Source: Idiomarina zobellii (lineage in GTDB: Bacteria; Pseudomonadota; Gammaproteobacteria; Enterobacterales; Alteromonadaceae). From it: a stretch of 62,335 nt of DNA. This document shows positions 38,653 through 49,916 of this stretch, piece after piece; within the stretch, counting starts at the first letter, position 1; each line of letters starts with the position of its first letter. A model generated the notes under the pieces. That model saw only the letters and a list, made by a program, of their open reading frames with translations, was not told where the DNA came from and ran no database searches. A program made the position numbers and the translations under genes. The stretch covers positions 1 to 62,335 of the forward strand of contig NZ_FNCB01000015.1 of NCBI RefSeq assembly GCF_900100855.1, given 5' to 3'.

Positions 38653-39723
38653 TTACTTATGGTATATCGGGCTGTGCTTATGAATGGCGTCAATAAACGC
38701 TTTCGCATGCTCTGGGTTTACTTCCGGGTGAATACCATGCCCTAAGTTGAACACATGACCATTCCCGTGACCAAAGCTTTCCAGTATTGTCTGAACCTCT
38801 TGTTCAATGCGCTCAGGCGAAGCGTACAAAACGCTCGGATCCATATTTCCCTGCAGGGCAACTTGTCCGCCAACGCGAGCTCGCGCGTCTGATAAGTCGG
38901 TTGTCCAATCAACTCCCAGAGCATCGGCTCCTGACGCCGCCATTGCTTCTAACCACTGACCACCATTCTTAGTAAATAACGTCACTGGTACTTTGCGACC
39001 GTCGGCTTCACGCGTCAGGCCTTGTACAATCTTTTCCATGTAGGCTAGCGAGAACTCTTTGTAGTCTCGTGGTGACAAAACGCCGCCCCAGGTGTCGAAA
39101 ATCATAACCGACTGCGCTCCTGCAGCTATTTGCGCGTTCAAATATTGAGTGACAGAGTCAGCCAGTACATTCAGCAGGTGGTGCATGGCTTCGGGCTCTG
39201 CAAACATTAGCTGCTTAACTTTGGAAAAGTTTTTAGTGCTGCCGCCTTCGACCATATAAGTCGCCAGCGTCCAGGGGCTGCCGGAAAAGCCTATCAGGGG
39301 CACTTCACCTTGCAGTTCACGGCGAATCATTCTGACCGCATCCATGACATAGCCCAGTTCATCTTCCATGTCAGGTACTGACAAATTCTTTATCGCCGCC
39401 ATATCTCTGACTGGATTTTTAAACTTAGGCCCTTCACCCGCTTCAAAATACAGCCCAAGACCCATAGCATCAGGAATAGTGAGAATGTCGCTGAATAAAA
39501 TAGCTGCATCTAAATCAAAACGGCGTAGCGGCTGCAGAGTGACTTCGCACGCCAATTCCGTATTACGACAAAGCGACATAAAGTCGCCAGCTTCAGCCCG
39601 AACCTCTTTATACTCAGGTAAATAACGTCCAGCCTGACGCATCATCCAAACTGGAGTCCGGTCAACAGGTTGCTTCAATAAAGCGCGAAGGTAACGATCA
39701 TTTTTTAATGCTGGAGCCGTCAT
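38653..39723 (-). CDS. hemE: Uroporphyrinogen decarboxylase
   Basis: Converts uroporphyrinogen III to coproporphyrinogen III in haem synthesis. The 356-residue TIM barrel has the family signatures [19 protein letters not shown] (substrate-binding arginines), [12 protein letters not shown] with the catalytic Asp, and [17 protein letters not shown]. Monocistronic with its own terminator; nudC lies 85 bp upstream on the same strand, the arrangement also seen in E. coli (nudC-hemE). Confidence 0.98.
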   Translation of the reverse strand: MTAPALKNDRYLRALLKQPVDRTPVWMMRQAGRYLPEYKEVRAEAGDFMSLCRNTELACEVTLQPLRRFDLDAAILFSDILTIPDAMGLGLYFEAGEGPKFKNPVRDMAAIKNLSVPDMEDELGYVMDAVRMIRRELQGEVPLIGFSGSPWTLATYMVEGGSTKNFSKVKQLMFAEPEAMHHLLNVLADSVTQYLNAQIAAGAQSVMIFDTWGGVLSPRDYKEFSLAYMEKIVQGLTREADGRKVPVTLFTKNGGQWLEAMAASGADALGVDWTTDLSDARARVGGQVALQGNMDPSVLYASPERIEQEVQTILESFGHGNGHVFNLGHGIHPEVNPEHAKAFIDAIHKHSPIYHK

Positions 39724-39808
39724 AACTCATCCATTTTTACAAAATTCTGGCGCGCATTTTAGCAGTGCATGCGCGCGCACTCCATGAAAACTTATAGCTA
39801 GCTGGTTT

Positions 39809-40606
39809 CTACCTCTTTATGGCTATATCGATAAGTGTGCGTGCGATAGTTCCCTGCGGGGGTATTTGAGGTAAGTCATTAATTGGGAACCAGTCTCCGG
39901 TAACCAGTTCGTGAGGGTCAATATGCAAATTGCCGGAGTCCCATTCGGCGGTAAAGCCCATCATAAGAGAATGCGGAAAAGACCAAGGTTGGCTCATATG
40001 GTACTGAATGTTTTTCACACGAATACCAGCTTCTTCGTACACCTCGCGCTTAAGTGCTTGCTCCAGGTTTTCTCCCGCTTCCACAAATCCGGCTAGAATA
40101 GAGTAAAGCCCCGCTTTATGTCGTTTACCCTGAGCTAGAAGCAGTTGCTCGCCTTTTGTGATTGCAACAATAATGCAAGGGGACACTCGCGGATAACAGC
40201 GGTGCTGACACTGGTGGCAGTGCATGGCGAGTTCCCATTCAACACTTTGCATGCGAGTACCACAGCGGCCACAGAATCGGTGTGTATTCAAAAAGTCGCT
40301 GAACTGCCGCGCGCGCCCGGCCATCTCGAATATTTCCATGTCATCCGGTCTTAACAGCTGTCGCAACGGTGCAAAATCACCGCCTTTAAACTGCTCATCC
40401 ATGTAATCCGCCATGACCAGATAGCAGGTTCTTTCGCGAATTTCGCCAATTTCAATAACCTGGTATTGCGCCAAGTCCGGAAACGCAAGCTGGTTTAGTT
40501 GCCCAAAAGGCACTTCGCCATCATGAGTCAGAAAAATATGATCGGCGCTGACAACAAACCACCATGCGGGTTCGTCATTCGCTGGAGTTGCGTATAAAGT
40601 TGCCAT
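39809..40606 (-). CDS. nudC: NAD(H) pyrophosphatase / RNA-decapping Nudix hydrolase
   Basis: Cleaves NADH and removes NAD caps from RNA. The 265-residue protein has the zinc ribbon (CGRCG ... CHQCQH; four Cys and a histidine-containing second half), the complete Nudix box GFVEAGENLEQALKREVYEEAGI, and the NADH-specific SQPWSFPHSLMMGF array downstream of it. The second knuckle has CHQCQHRC, so the fourth zinc ligand is a Cys in CQ. Divergent from rsd. Confidence 0.94.
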   Translation of the reverse strand: MATLYATPANDEPAWWFVVSADHIFLTHDGEVPFGQLNQLAFPDLAQYQVIEIGEIRERTCYLVMADYMDEQFKGGDFAPLRQLLRPDDMEIFEMAGRARQFSDFLNTHRFCGRCGTRMQSVEWELAMHCHQCQHRCYPRVSPCIIVAITKGEQLLLAQGKRHKAGLYSILAGFVEAGENLEQALKREVYEEAGIRVKNIQYHMSQPWSFPHSLMMGFTAEWDSGNLHIDPHELVTGDWFPINDLPQIPPQGTIARTLIDIAIKR

Positions 40607-40708
40607 ATTTCGGTTCTTTCTTCTGTAAGACGATTTTTGCGTAAAACCTATTGAGTTCTAACGACTGAGAATTTACATTGATGACTGATATCAATAACGG
40701 AGAGTATC

Positions 40709-41185
40709 ATGTTAAGCCGTAATGAACAGGCAAAAAAGCGCTGGGGTGGCGCTCATAAAACCATTGATCACTGGCTGGAAGAACGCCAGGACTTGCTGAT
40801 CAATTACTTTAAACTTGCCGCCTTACCGCCTTATGAAAACAGTCATAAAGGCTTGCCAGACGTTGTTGATATAAGAAACTTCTGCGGTCAGTTAGTTGAT
40901 TATGTATCCAGTGGTCATTTTGAAATTTATGACCAGATTGTCCGAGAAGCGAGCAGTCAGGGACATTCAGTTGATGACTTAGCAGACGACTTATTCCCGT
41001 TAATCTCTGATACAACCGATATTGCATTAGACTTTAACGACAAATACGGCGATATCGATTCAACCAATCATTGCGACAAGTTTGACCGAGACTTGTCTGC
41101 GTTAGGTGAAGCCATTGAGCTTCGCATGGAGTTTGAGGATCAATTACTCAACCACTTAGAAGAGCATCAGCTTATAACTGCATAA
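40709..41185 (+). CDS. rsd: Regulator of sigma D (Rsd/AlgQ family)
   Basis: An anti-sigma-70 factor that binds the housekeeping sigma factor in stationary phase. The 158-residue helical protein matches E. coli Rsd (158 residues) and Pseudomonas AlgQ in pattern: RNEQAKKRWGGAHKTIDHWLEERQDLL, then FCGQLVDYVSSGHFEIYDQI. In E. coli rsd is next to nudC and hemE, and the same order nudC/rsd is kept here. Preceded by GGAG. Confidence 0.93.
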   Translation: MLSRNEQAKKRWGGAHKTIDHWLEERQDLLINYFKLAALPPYENSHKGLPDVVDIRNFCGQLVDYVSSGHFEIYDQIVREASSQGHSVDDLADDLFPLISDTTDIALDFNDKYGDIDSTNHCDKFDRDLSALGEAIELRMEFEDQLLNHLEEHQLITA

Positions 41186-41196
41186 GCCTAAAACGC

Positions 41197-41229
41197 ACGT
41201 GGCCTGACGTTAATTACGTCAGGCCACGT
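41197..41229. terminator. Perfect 14-bp hairpin between convergent rsd and fkpA
   Basis: ACGTGGCCTGACGT-TAATT-ACGTCAGGCCACGT is a perfect inverted repeat, 11 bp after rsd and 14 bp after fkpA. It probably blocks both transcripts, but neither side has a clear T tract. Confidence 0.6.
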
Positions 41230-41243
41230 CATATTACAAAGTA

Positions 41244-41999
41244 TTACTGCTCTGTATCGCCTGCCGGCTCTTCTTCAGTATTTTTCACGTCCAACAGCTC
41301 TACCGTGAAAATTAGCGTTGAGTTTGGTGGAATTTGTCCGCCACCCACTTCGCGCTCGCCGTAAGCTAGCTCAGCTGGAATGACAAAGCGGTATTTCGCA
41401 CCTTCTTTCATCAGTTGAAGACCTTCGGTCCAGCCCTGAATGACACGATTCAGAGGAAACGAGGTTGGCTCTCCACGTTCATATGAGCTATCGAAGACTT
41501 CGCCATTAATCAATGTACCTTCATAGTGAACTTCGACCATATCGGTCTCGGCTGGACTCTCGCCGCTGCCTTCTTCAAGAACTTCGTACTGTAAGCCGGA
41601 CTCAGTCACTTTAACGCCTTCTTTCTTCTTGTTTTCTTCCAGGTAAGCCTGACCTTCTTCAGCCGACTTCTGACCTAAAACGTTTTGGCGCTGCTCCATC
41701 ACTTCCTGACGCATAGCGTTCAAAATTTCTTCTGCTTCTTCGTCGCTCAGCTGAGGGTCGCCTTTAATAGCATCCACAAAACCAGCAATAATAACATCAC
41801 GCTCCAGAATGAAGTCGGCTTCTTCCTGACGCTCCAAGTTACGTGCAATAAAGCCGCCAACCGATGAGCCCAACGCGTACGCTTGTTTGTCTTTTTCTGT
41901 CTGCAACTGAGTGTCGTTTGCCGGAAATTTTTCTTGTGAACAAGCGGCTAACGCCAGGGCGACCGCTGATACTGCCAACGGTTTCATCAGATGTTTCAT
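41244..41999 (-). CDS. fkpA: FKBP-type peptidyl-prolyl isomerase, FkpA-like lipoprotein
   Basis: A 251-residue periplasmic folding helper. The N-terminal half is a helical dimerisation domain (FKBP_N), the C-terminal half an FKBP isomerase domain ([54 protein letters not shown]). Unlike E. coli FkpA, the signal sequence ends in a lipobox (LAAC), so it is predicted to be membrane-anchored. The start at 41999 has GGAGAA upstream; the ATG four codons earlier is part of that ribosome-binding site. The location near slyX is conserved. Confidence 0.92.
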   Translation of the reverse strand: MKHLMKPLAVSAVALALAACSQEKFPANDTQLQTEKDKQAYALGSSVGGFIARNLERQEEADFILERDVIIAGFVDAIKGDPQLSDEEAEEILNAMRQEVMEQRQNVLGQKSAEEGQAYLEENKKKEGVKVTESGLQYEVLEEGSGESPAETDMVEVHYEGTLINGEVFDSSYERGEPTSFPLNRVIQGWTEGLQLMKEGAKYRFVIPAELAYGEREVGGGQIPPNSTLIFTVELLDVKNTEEEPAGDTEQ

Positions 42000-42093
42000 T
42001 GTTTTCTCCAATTATCGTCTTGCATCCTTTCGGACTATGTCATAATAGTGTTAGTGAACAGAACCATACTACACAACCACAGGGGAGTTGCCT

Positions 42094-43086
42094 ATGCCTT
42101 TTATAAAGCTTAGCGCTATACTGCTATTCACTTTAGCAGTGAGTGCCTGCCAGCCTTCCCCTGATAAAATTCACAAGAAGGTCCATGCTGAAAATGGCAC
42201 CTACGCGGCTGACATATCAGACGACGGATCTTACAGCTTAGTGTCTACTGACGAAACCGGCTTACTGTTATGGCCACGCTACGCGAATAACGCAAAGTAT
42301 CAGTGGGAACACGAAGAAGGTGAAGTCTCACAAATTATTGATGTTGATATTGCCGCGGACAATAGTGTTGCCGTTGCTGCGTCGCGCTATGAATTCTCTA
42401 TGTGGGATATGAAAACCGGTGAAAACTTAGGTTTTTGGAGCATTGGTAATGGGCGCATTCAGAAAATTGTTGTGAGCAAGTCCGGTGGTACCGTTGTGTT
42501 AGGTAAACGTGACGGCACTCAGGTCGCTTTTAACCCGCAGTCCGGCCGCCGCATAGAGTTTTACGGTCATACCGAAGCCGTCAATGCGCTGGATATTTCA
42601 CCCAATGGTTTTTATGTACTCAGTGCATCTAACGACTACACCGCCATTTTATGGGACACTCGCAGTGGCCAAATTGTGCACCGCTGGGAGTATGAAGGTC
42701 GTATGACGCAAGTGGCACTTCACCCCAGTGGCAGGTATGCGTTTGCTGCCGACTCTACGGATAATGCAGTTATTCGAGCATTGCCCGGAGGGGAGGAAGT
42801 GAGTCGATTGAAGTTTCCTGACCGGCAACGTATTTTTAGCGCAGCCCGCTTTAGTGAATCGGGAGACTACTTAATCACGGGAGCTCCTTCGCGTCGCATT
42901 GCTATTTGGGACACTGCTACTGGCAAACTATTAAGTGACTGGCGAGTCGACTTACGAGACGGTGGACGTCCAAGTAATGCGTCCGTTTTAGCGGTAGTCT
43001 TCGATGAAGCTGAAAATACCGTCGTCAGCGAAAGCTCAGCAGGCCTCGTTGAATGGTGGGAAATTGACTTAACAGGCAGTAAATAA
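42094..43086 (+). CDS. WD40-repeat lipoprotein
   Basis: A 330-residue protein with a lipoprotein signal (AVSAC lipobox). The mature part is a beta-propeller with WD40-type repeats, best seen at HTEAVNALDISPNGFYVLSAS...AILWDT and in SGDYLITGAPSRRIAIWDT. Such propellers usually bind proteins; the partner is unknown. The start is the ATG at 42094 with AGGGGAG upstream. The last two bases overlap the slyX start (TAATG), so slyX is coupled to it. It sits between fkpA and slyX, which are neighbours in E. coli. Confidence 0.83.
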   Translation: MPFIKLSAILLFTLAVSACQPSPDKIHKKVHAENGTYAADISDDGSYSLVSTDETGLLLWPRYANNAKYQWEHEEGEVSQIIDVDIAADNSVAVAASRYEFSMWDMKTGENLGFWSIGNGRIQKIVVSKSGGTVVLGKRDGTQVAFNPQSGRRIEFYGHTEAVNALDISPNGFYVLSASNDYTAILWDTRSGQIVHRWEYEGRMTQVALHPSGRYAFAADSTDNAVIRALPGGEEVSRLKFPDRQRIFSAARFSESGDYLITGAPSRRIAIWDTATGKLLSDWRVDLRDGGRPSNASVLAVVFDEAENTVVSESSAGLVEWWEIDLTGSK

Positions 43087-43310
43087 TGGATTTAAAGAAA
43101 GTCGAACAACAAATGGCAAACCTGGAAATGCAATTAACCTTTCAGGAAGACACCATTGAATCATTGAATAAGCTCGTCACTGAACAAACTCAGCAAATGA
43201 CTGAAATGCAACGTCAAATTCGCTGGCTGGGTAAGCGTTTAAAGCAAATGCAGGAGCAAAGCTCAGACAGCTCTGATCCATCAAAAGAGCCGCCACCACC
43301 ACATTACTAA
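43086..43310 (+). CDS. slyX: SlyX family protein
   Basis: A 74-residue protein with a predicted coiled coil (MANLEMQLTFQEDTIESLN...MQRQIRWLGKRLKQM) and the proline-rich end PPPPHY typical of SlyX. Function is unknown. Starts inside the stop codon of the WD40 lipoprotein gene. Confidence 0.93.
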   Translation: MDLKKVEQQMANLEMQLTFQEDTIESLNKLVTEQTQQMTEMQRQIRWLGKRLKQMQEQSSDSSDPSKEPPPPHY

Positions 43311-43371
43311 TATTGATCTTGCGGGCTAAGCAACGTATAACAACTGTTCTGTTTTAGTTTGCGGGAATGTT

Positions 43372-44274
43372 ATGTCATCAAAACACCCAATTATTGCGGT
43401 CACCGGCTCATCAGGCGCCGGAACCACCACAACGGGCCAAGCGGTTAGGCACATCTTTCGCTCATTAGATGTAAGCGCTGCCTTTGTGGAAGGTGACAGT
43501 TTTCACCGCTACTCCCGACCGGAAATGGACCTAGCCATTCGCAAAGCTCAGGAGCAGGGGCGGCACATCAGTTACTTTGGCTCTGAAGCCAATGACTTTG
43601 ATCGCTTAGAGTCGCTTTTTCGCTCCTATTCACAAACCGGTCAGGGCAAAATCCGACGTTATTTACACAGTTTTGATGATGCTGTGCCATACAACCAGAT
43701 GCCAGGCACCTTTACTCCCTGGGAAGAGCTTCCGGAAAGCACCGACGCACTTTTCTACGAAGGCCTTCATGGCGGTGTTTGTGGCGACAGTTATGATGTG
43801 GCGCAATATGTCGACTTGCTCATTGGCATGGTTCCCATTGTTAACCTGGAATGGATTCAGAAGCTCATTCGTGACACCTCAGAGCGCGGTCATTCAAGAG
43901 AGGCGGTCACCACCAGCATTGTACGCAGTATGGAAGACTACATTCACCATATTGTGCCGCAGTTTTCACGCACCCATATTAATTTTCAGCGCGTTCCCAC
44001 CGTAGACACGTCCAACCCATTTAGCGCGAAGGACATACCGTCACTGGATGAAAGCTTCGTGGTTATTCGTTTCCGCGGAATTAAAAACGTCGACTTTCCG
44101 TTTTACTTACAAATGATAGAAGGTTCATTTATGTCCCGGACCAACACATTAGTCGTTCCGGGTGGAAAAATGGCGTTGGCAATGGAGCTAATTTTAACGC
44201 CATTAATTGAGCAAATTATGGATAGAAAGAACCAAGTTCGCCGACAAGTCGACTGGATCTCAAGCCAGCAATAG
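43372..44274 (+). CDS. prkB: Phosphoribulokinase-like protein PrkB
   Basis: A 300-residue P-loop kinase closely resembling E. coli PrkB: VTGSSGAGTTTTG (phosphate-binding loop, lacking the usual lysine as in the whole group), VEGDSFHRYSRPEMD, FYEGLHGG, IQKLIRDTSERGHSREAV, and VVPGGKMALAMEL. The host shows no sign of carbon fixation, so it probably phosphorylates another compound; the E. coli function is not settled. Between slyX and the OsmC gene, the same gene group as in E. coli. Confidence 0.93.
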   Translation: MSSKHPIIAVTGSSGAGTTTTGQAVRHIFRSLDVSAAFVEGDSFHRYSRPEMDLAIRKAQEQGRHISYFGSEANDFDRLESLFRSYSQTGQGKIRRYLHSFDDAVPYNQMPGTFTPWEELPESTDALFYEGLHGGVCGDSYDVAQYVDLLIGMVPIVNLEWIQKLIRDTSERGHSREAVTTSIVRSMEDYIHHIVPQFSRTHINFQRVPTVDTSNPFSAKDIPSLDESFVVIRFRGIKNVDFPFYLQMIEGSFMSRTNTLVVPGGKMALAMELILTPLIEQIMDRKNQVRRQVDWISSQQ

Positions 44275-44277
44275 CTT

Positions 44278-44697
44278 TTAAGCTTCCTCTATTCGGTAGC
44301 TATGGGTGATATTGACAGAGGCTTCCAGCATTTTAGCCACTGAGCAGTATTTGTCGGCTGACAGTTTGACCGCACGCTCAACATGACTTTCACTGACGTT
44401 TTTACCAACCACCACAAACTCAATATGAATGTCTGTAAACACTTTGGGCGTTGAGTCAGCTCGCTTACCAGAAAGCTCGCAGTAGCATTCGCTGAAGTCC
44501 TGACGGGCTTTTTGCAAAATACTGACAACATCGACTGAGGCGCAGCTGCCCGCAGACATCAAGACCATTTCCATTGGGCTTGGCGCTTTGCCGGGAGAAT
44601 CCCCATCCATAATGACCTGATGACCGCTGCCGGAGGTAGCTACAAACGTCATGTCCTCATGCCAGCTCACTTTTGCGTTCATCGTGTTATCAGCCAT
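44278..44697 (-). CDS. OsmC-family protein, YhfA-like
   Basis: A 139-residue protein of the OsmC/Ohr fold, which includes thiol peroxidases. The family cysteine-containing segment MEMVLMSAGSCASVDVVSIL and the second cysteine in SECYCELSGKR are present. In E. coli the related yhfA is next to prkB, as here. Whether it reduces peroxides is not known for the YhfA group. Convergent with prkB, 3 bp apart. Confidence 0.88.
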   Translation of the reverse strand: MADNTMNAKVSWHEDMTFVATSGSGHQVIMDGDSPGKAPSPMEMVLMSAGSCASVDVVSILQKARQDFSECYCELSGKRADSTPKVFTDIHIEFVVVGKNVSESHVERAVKLSADKYCSVAKMLEASVNITHSYRIEEA

Positions 44698-44724
44698 TAT
44701 TGTTCCTTGTCGTTTTCAGTAAGG

Positions 44725-45072
44725 TTATACGCGATACTCTCGCAGGTGCTCGTCAAACAGGTTTTTCACCAGCCCGACAAACTCATCTATGAAAGATTCC
44801 TGCTCTGGAGTTGGATGGGTATCCAATACTTTGGAGAGAGCTTCTTCTAAGTCATAAACAATAGCATCTGTTTCACGAACAATATCGAGCCGCTGCTCCT
44901 GACTCAGCTCATTTTGCTCAAAAACCGCCATCATGCTCATGGAAAGCTTTTCTTCCATTAAGTCTCGCAAAGTGTAGTCTGCGGTTTTTACCTGTGCGCT
45001 TTGGTCAGAAAATAACGGTAATTGCCCCGTTAAGTACTGAATCAGCTCAATGTATCCGTCGGTTTCTACTAT
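44725..45072 (-). CDS. DUF3802 family protein
   Basis: A 115-residue acidic, helical protein (MIVETDGYIELIQYL start) matching my memory of the DUF3802 family of Shewanella and relatives, with LVKNLFDEHL near the end. Function unknown. I chose the start at 45072, 11 codons inside the longest frame, because the conserved part begins there. It lies 27 bp upstream of the OsmC gene on the same strand. Confidence 0.6.
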   Translation of the reverse strand: MVETDGYIELIQYLTGQLPLFSDQSAQVKTADYTLRDLMEEKLSMSMMAVFEQNELSQEQRLDIVRETDAIVYDLEEALSKVLDTHPTPEQESFIDEFVGLVKNLFDEHLREYRV

Positions 45073-45146
45073 CATCTGACTCTCTTTACGTATGCGGCTG
45101 GACAATCATTCAAATTGCCCAACCGCTAAAGTAGCACAGATTGTGA

Positions 45147-46616
45147 CTAGAATTTAAGTCCTGGTGCCAATGACTCAGGTAATGTCATGGTATCAGCTTC
45201 AACTGAAGCAACAGGGTACGCACAGTAGTCAGCCGCGTAGTAAGCGCTTGCTCTGTGGTTACCACTGGCTCCAATACCACCAAATGGCGCAGCGCTGCTC
45301 GCACCTGTAATTGGCTTGTTCCAGTTCACAATGCCTGCCCGAATGTGCTTAAAGAAGTAGCGATAGGTCTGCTCGTCATCACAAAGAACACCAGCCGACA
45401 AACCATAACGCGTGTTGTTTGCTTCTTTAATTGCATCATCAAGCTCTTTATAACGATACACCTTTAACAGCGGACCGAAGTGCTCTTCGTCTTCAAGACC
45501 TTCAACACCCGTGACATCAACAATACCTGGTGTCACAAAGCCTTTTTTAGGGTCTTCCTGCTTCATACGAACCAGCGACTTGGCACCTTTATGCAAAAGC
45601 TCATTCTGTGCATCGACCATTTCGCCGGCAGCTTTAGCAGAAATCATTGCGCCCATGAATGGCTGAGGTTCTGCTTCATAGTCGTCAACCAGAATATTTT
45701 CAGTGACTTCGACTAAGCGTTTTAGTACCGCTCGACCTTGTTCTGAGTCTTCAATAAACAGGCGGCGCGCACAAGTACAGCGCTGGCCTGAGGTAATGAA
45801 CGCAGACTGCACAATGTTGTGAACCGCCGCATCAATGTCCGAAACATTGGTCACTAACAATGGGTTATTACCGCCCATTTCCAGCGCTAAGATTTTATCC
45901 GGACGACCACCGAACTGTTTATGCAGTAGGTGTCCGGTATTCGATGAGCCGGTGAAGTACAAGCCGTCAATTTGAGGGTGTGCAGACAGCGCCTTACCCG
46001 TTTCAACTTCGCCTTGCACTAAGTTAAGAACACCAGCAGGTATACCCGCTTTTTCCCAAAGCTTAACGGTTTCCTGAGCGACCATAGGCGTTAGCTCACT
46101 GGGCTTAAAGACAATGGTATTACCGGCAATAAGTGCTGGTACTATGTGTCCGTTTGGCAAATGACCTGGGAAATTATAAGGACCATAAACGGCAACAACA
46201 CCGTGCGGTTTATGGCGGATAAAGGCTTTCGCGCCTGGCATTTCATTTTCAACCGTGCCCGTACGCTCATTATAAGCTCGCTCTGAAATTGCTACTTTTC
46301 CCATCATAGCGCCAACTTCTGTACGAGTTTCCCAAACCGGCTTACCGGTCTCTTTTGCCATGGTACGCGCTAAGTGCTCTTTGTTTTCTTCCAGTAACTC
46401 TGAAAACTTTTTACAAATAGCCAAACGCTCGTCGACAGACTTTTCAGCCCATTCCGGAAACGCTTGTCGAGCAGCCATAACAGCCTTTTCCACTTGGTTC
46501 GCGCTGGCCGATTCACCCGACCAAATGACTTCGTTACGAGCCGGGTCAACAGAATCGAATTTTTGGCCTTCGCCTGCTTCCCATGCTCCGTTAATAAACT
46601 GAATACTGTTTGTCAT
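45147..46616 (-). CDS. astD: Succinylglutamate-semialdehyde dehydrogenase AstD
   Basis: Fourth step of the arginine succinyltransferase (AST) catabolic pathway: oxidises N-succinylglutamate semialdehyde with NAD. The 489-residue aldehyde dehydrogenase has the NAD-binding FTGSSNTG, the catalytic Glu in [11 protein letters not shown] and the catalytic Cys in [11 protein letters not shown]. It lies 15 bp after astA, in the order argD/astC-astA-astD. astB and astE are not in the window. Confidence 0.94.
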   Translation of the reverse strand: MTNSIQFINGAWEAGEGQKFDSVDPARNEVIWSGESASANQVEKAVMAARQAFPEWAEKSVDERLAICKKFSELLEENKEHLARTMAKETGKPVWETRTEVGAMMGKVAISERAYNERTGTVENEMPGAKAFIRHKPHGVVAVYGPYNFPGHLPNGHIVPALIAGNTIVFKPSELTPMVAQETVKLWEKAGIPAGVLNLVQGEVETGKALSAHPQIDGLYFTGSSNTGHLLHKQFGGRPDKILALEMGGNNPLLVTNVSDIDAAVHNIVQSAFITSGQRCTCARRLFIEDSEQGRAVLKRLVEVTENILVDDYEAEPQPFMGAMISAKAAGEMVDAQNELLHKGAKSLVRMKQEDPKKGFVTPGIVDVTGVEGLEDEEHFGPLLKVYRYKELDDAIKEANNTRYGLSAGVLCDDEQTYRYFFKHIRAGIVNWNKPITGASSAAPFGGIGASGNHRASAYYAADYCAYPVASVEADTMTLPESLAPGLKF

Positions 46617-46631
46617 AAATTTAACTCCTGC

Positions 46632-47657
46632 TTAAAGTGCGACAACTCGAACGTCGTCGCCGTCACTTAAATGCATTTTTTCGGCTTGCTCGTTATCGAG
46701 AATCAGCTCATCTGCACCTTCTGCTAACAACAGTTTGGTGGCTCGAAAGTTTTCCAACTGTGTATTGCAGACAATATGAGGCACCGCTGCTTCAACTTCA
46801 GGCACTTGTTCTTTAACACTCACGGTTACCACTTTGCTGTTTCTTACACTGTTTAAGTTGCAGACCTCTGCTTCTACCGTTGGACCAGCATCAAAAATAT
46901 CGACAAAGCCACGGAAACGGAAACCTTCCGACTCCAGCAATTTAAGTGCTGGTCGCGTGTTGTCATGTACTTTTCCGACAACTGCACGAGCGTCTTCACT
47001 CAACAAGTTCGTGTAAATTGGAAAGCGTGGCATTAGCTCAGCAATAAAGGTTTTATCGCCAATACCGCTTAGATAATCCGCTTTTGGAAAATCCATTGAA
47101 AAGAAATTATCTTCTAGCCAAGTCCAAAACGGCGAGTCACCATTGTCGTCGGAAACCCCACGCATTTCGGCAATCACCCAGTCGCTGAAACGCTGTTTAA
47201 ACTGGGCCAAAAATAACATACGGAAACGCGACAACGTACGACCATTCATGTTGTGACGGTATGGTTCGCGCAAGAACAAGGTGCACAACTCTGACACCCC
47301 CGTGTAGTCATTACACAAGGTCAAAGTTTCCAATGCATTATAGATATTAAGTTTTTCTGAATGATGCACGACTTTACCGAGACGGTAATGCCAAAATGCT
47401 TCATCCAGACCCACCGCAGCTTCAATACCGCTAACACCCGCGATGGTTCCGGTTTCGGTGTCTTCCATCACAAATAGGTAACTTTCATCACCCGGTGTTT
47501 CGACGTTCTCTTTTCGAAAAGCCTTTTGGGCACGATCAATACGGCGCTCTAGTAGCGACTGGTCGACGGGCAACGAGGTAAACCCGTGACCTGACTCAAT
47601 CGCACACTGATACAAGGCTTCGTAATCTGACGGCTTAATGGGTCTGATTAGCAACAT
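46632..47657 (-). CDS. astA: Arginine N-succinyltransferase AstA
   Basis: First step of the AST pathway: succinylates the alpha-amino group of arginine using succinyl-CoA. The 341-residue protein starts with MLLIRPIKPSDYEALYQCAIESGHGFTSLP, the family hallmark, and has FLREPYRHNMNGRTLSRFR and EAEGFR-like segments of the tandem GNAT fold. Between argD/astC and astD with short gaps (16 and 15 bp), so one transcript is likely. Confidence 0.95.
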   Translation of the reverse strand: MLLIRPIKPSDYEALYQCAIESGHGFTSLPVDQSLLERRIDRAQKAFRKENVETPGDESYLFVMEDTETGTIAGVSGIEAAVGLDEAFWHYRLGKVVHHSEKLNIYNALETLTLCNDYTGVSELCTLFLREPYRHNMNGRTLSRFRMLFLAQFKQRFSDWVIAEMRGVSDDNGDSPFWTWLEDNFFSMDFPKADYLSGIGDKTFIAELMPRFPIYTNLLSEDARAVVGKVHDNTRPALKLLESEGFRFRGFVDIFDAGPTVEAEVCNLNSVRNSKVVTVSVKEQVPEVEAAVPHIVCNTQLENFRATKLLLAEGADELILDNEQAEKMHLSDGDDVRVVAL

Positions 47658-47673
47658 AAAAACGCCTCAGTAA

Positions 47674-49211
<1,538 letters not shown>

Positions 49212-49916
49212 ATGGAAAAAGAGACATCGACACTACCAGAATCGTCGCAGCCTCATATGAAGCTCAATTACTTGCGCCCTGGCGATATGATAGATGTTGA
49301 ATTTGCATCCGCCACCAAAGTGCGCACCAAACTGCAGCTAATTGGTTTTGATAGCGGTCGTTACCTTTTATTAAAACAACCTAACCCGAAAACCGATGGA
49401 AGCTACGTTGACGTTCTGTATGAAGGCAACCCAGTTGTTGTTCGTCTTGTCATAGAAGGCGAAGCCGGCGAGTGTATCGCTTTCAAAAGTAAGATACGGG
49501 CAGTGACCAACTTCCCTTTTCGGCTTATTTATCTCGATTACCCTAAAGAAGTTGAGCAACGGGCGCTACGGGCACAAAAAAGAGTCAGTACCCATATTCC
49601 CGTTGATGTGACTTCCACAGCTGTTCAAGAAGGTGATCGCAAGAAACTTGCCAGTGGCGTTATTGTGGATATTTCAACGGCAGGTTGCCGCATACTCTTC
49701 AAAGCACAGAGTAACGCAGGCAATGTGACGCACATGAACATTAAAATAAACATTGGCTCTGGCTCTCAACGAGAACCGTTAACTCTCTCCGGCCAAATTA
49801 TGAACCAACGCAAAGAGGTTGGGCGAATTGGTATCGGTGTTCGTTTCACCGACCCAGAAGAACACATAACCGAAGTGTTTAATCACCTGCTTATCGACAC
49901 CGACTTCGAGTGTTAG
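49212..49916 (+). CDS. PilZ-domain c-di-GMP receptor, YcgR-like
   Basis: A 234-residue protein: residues about 15-105 resemble the YcgR N-terminal (PilZN) domain, residues about 110-230 the PilZ domain with its ligand motifs RAQKR (RxxxR, 115-119) and DISTAG (DxSxxG). YcgR slows flagellar rotation when it binds c-di-GMP; this protein may do the same, but no flagellar genes are in the window. Overlaps the convergent HDOD gene by 4 bp. Confidence 0.88.
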   Translation: MEKETSTLPESSQPHMKLNYLRPGDMIDVEFASATKVRTKLQLIGFDSGRYLLLKQPNPKTDGSYVDVLYEGNPVVVRLVIEGEAGECIAFKSKIRAVTNFPFRLIYLDYPKEVEQRALRAQKRVSTHIPVDVTSTAVQEGDRKKLASGVIVDISTAGCRILFKAQSNAGNVTHMNIKINIGSGSQREPLTLSGQIMNQRKEVGRIGIGVRFTDPEEHITEVFNHLLIDTDFEC

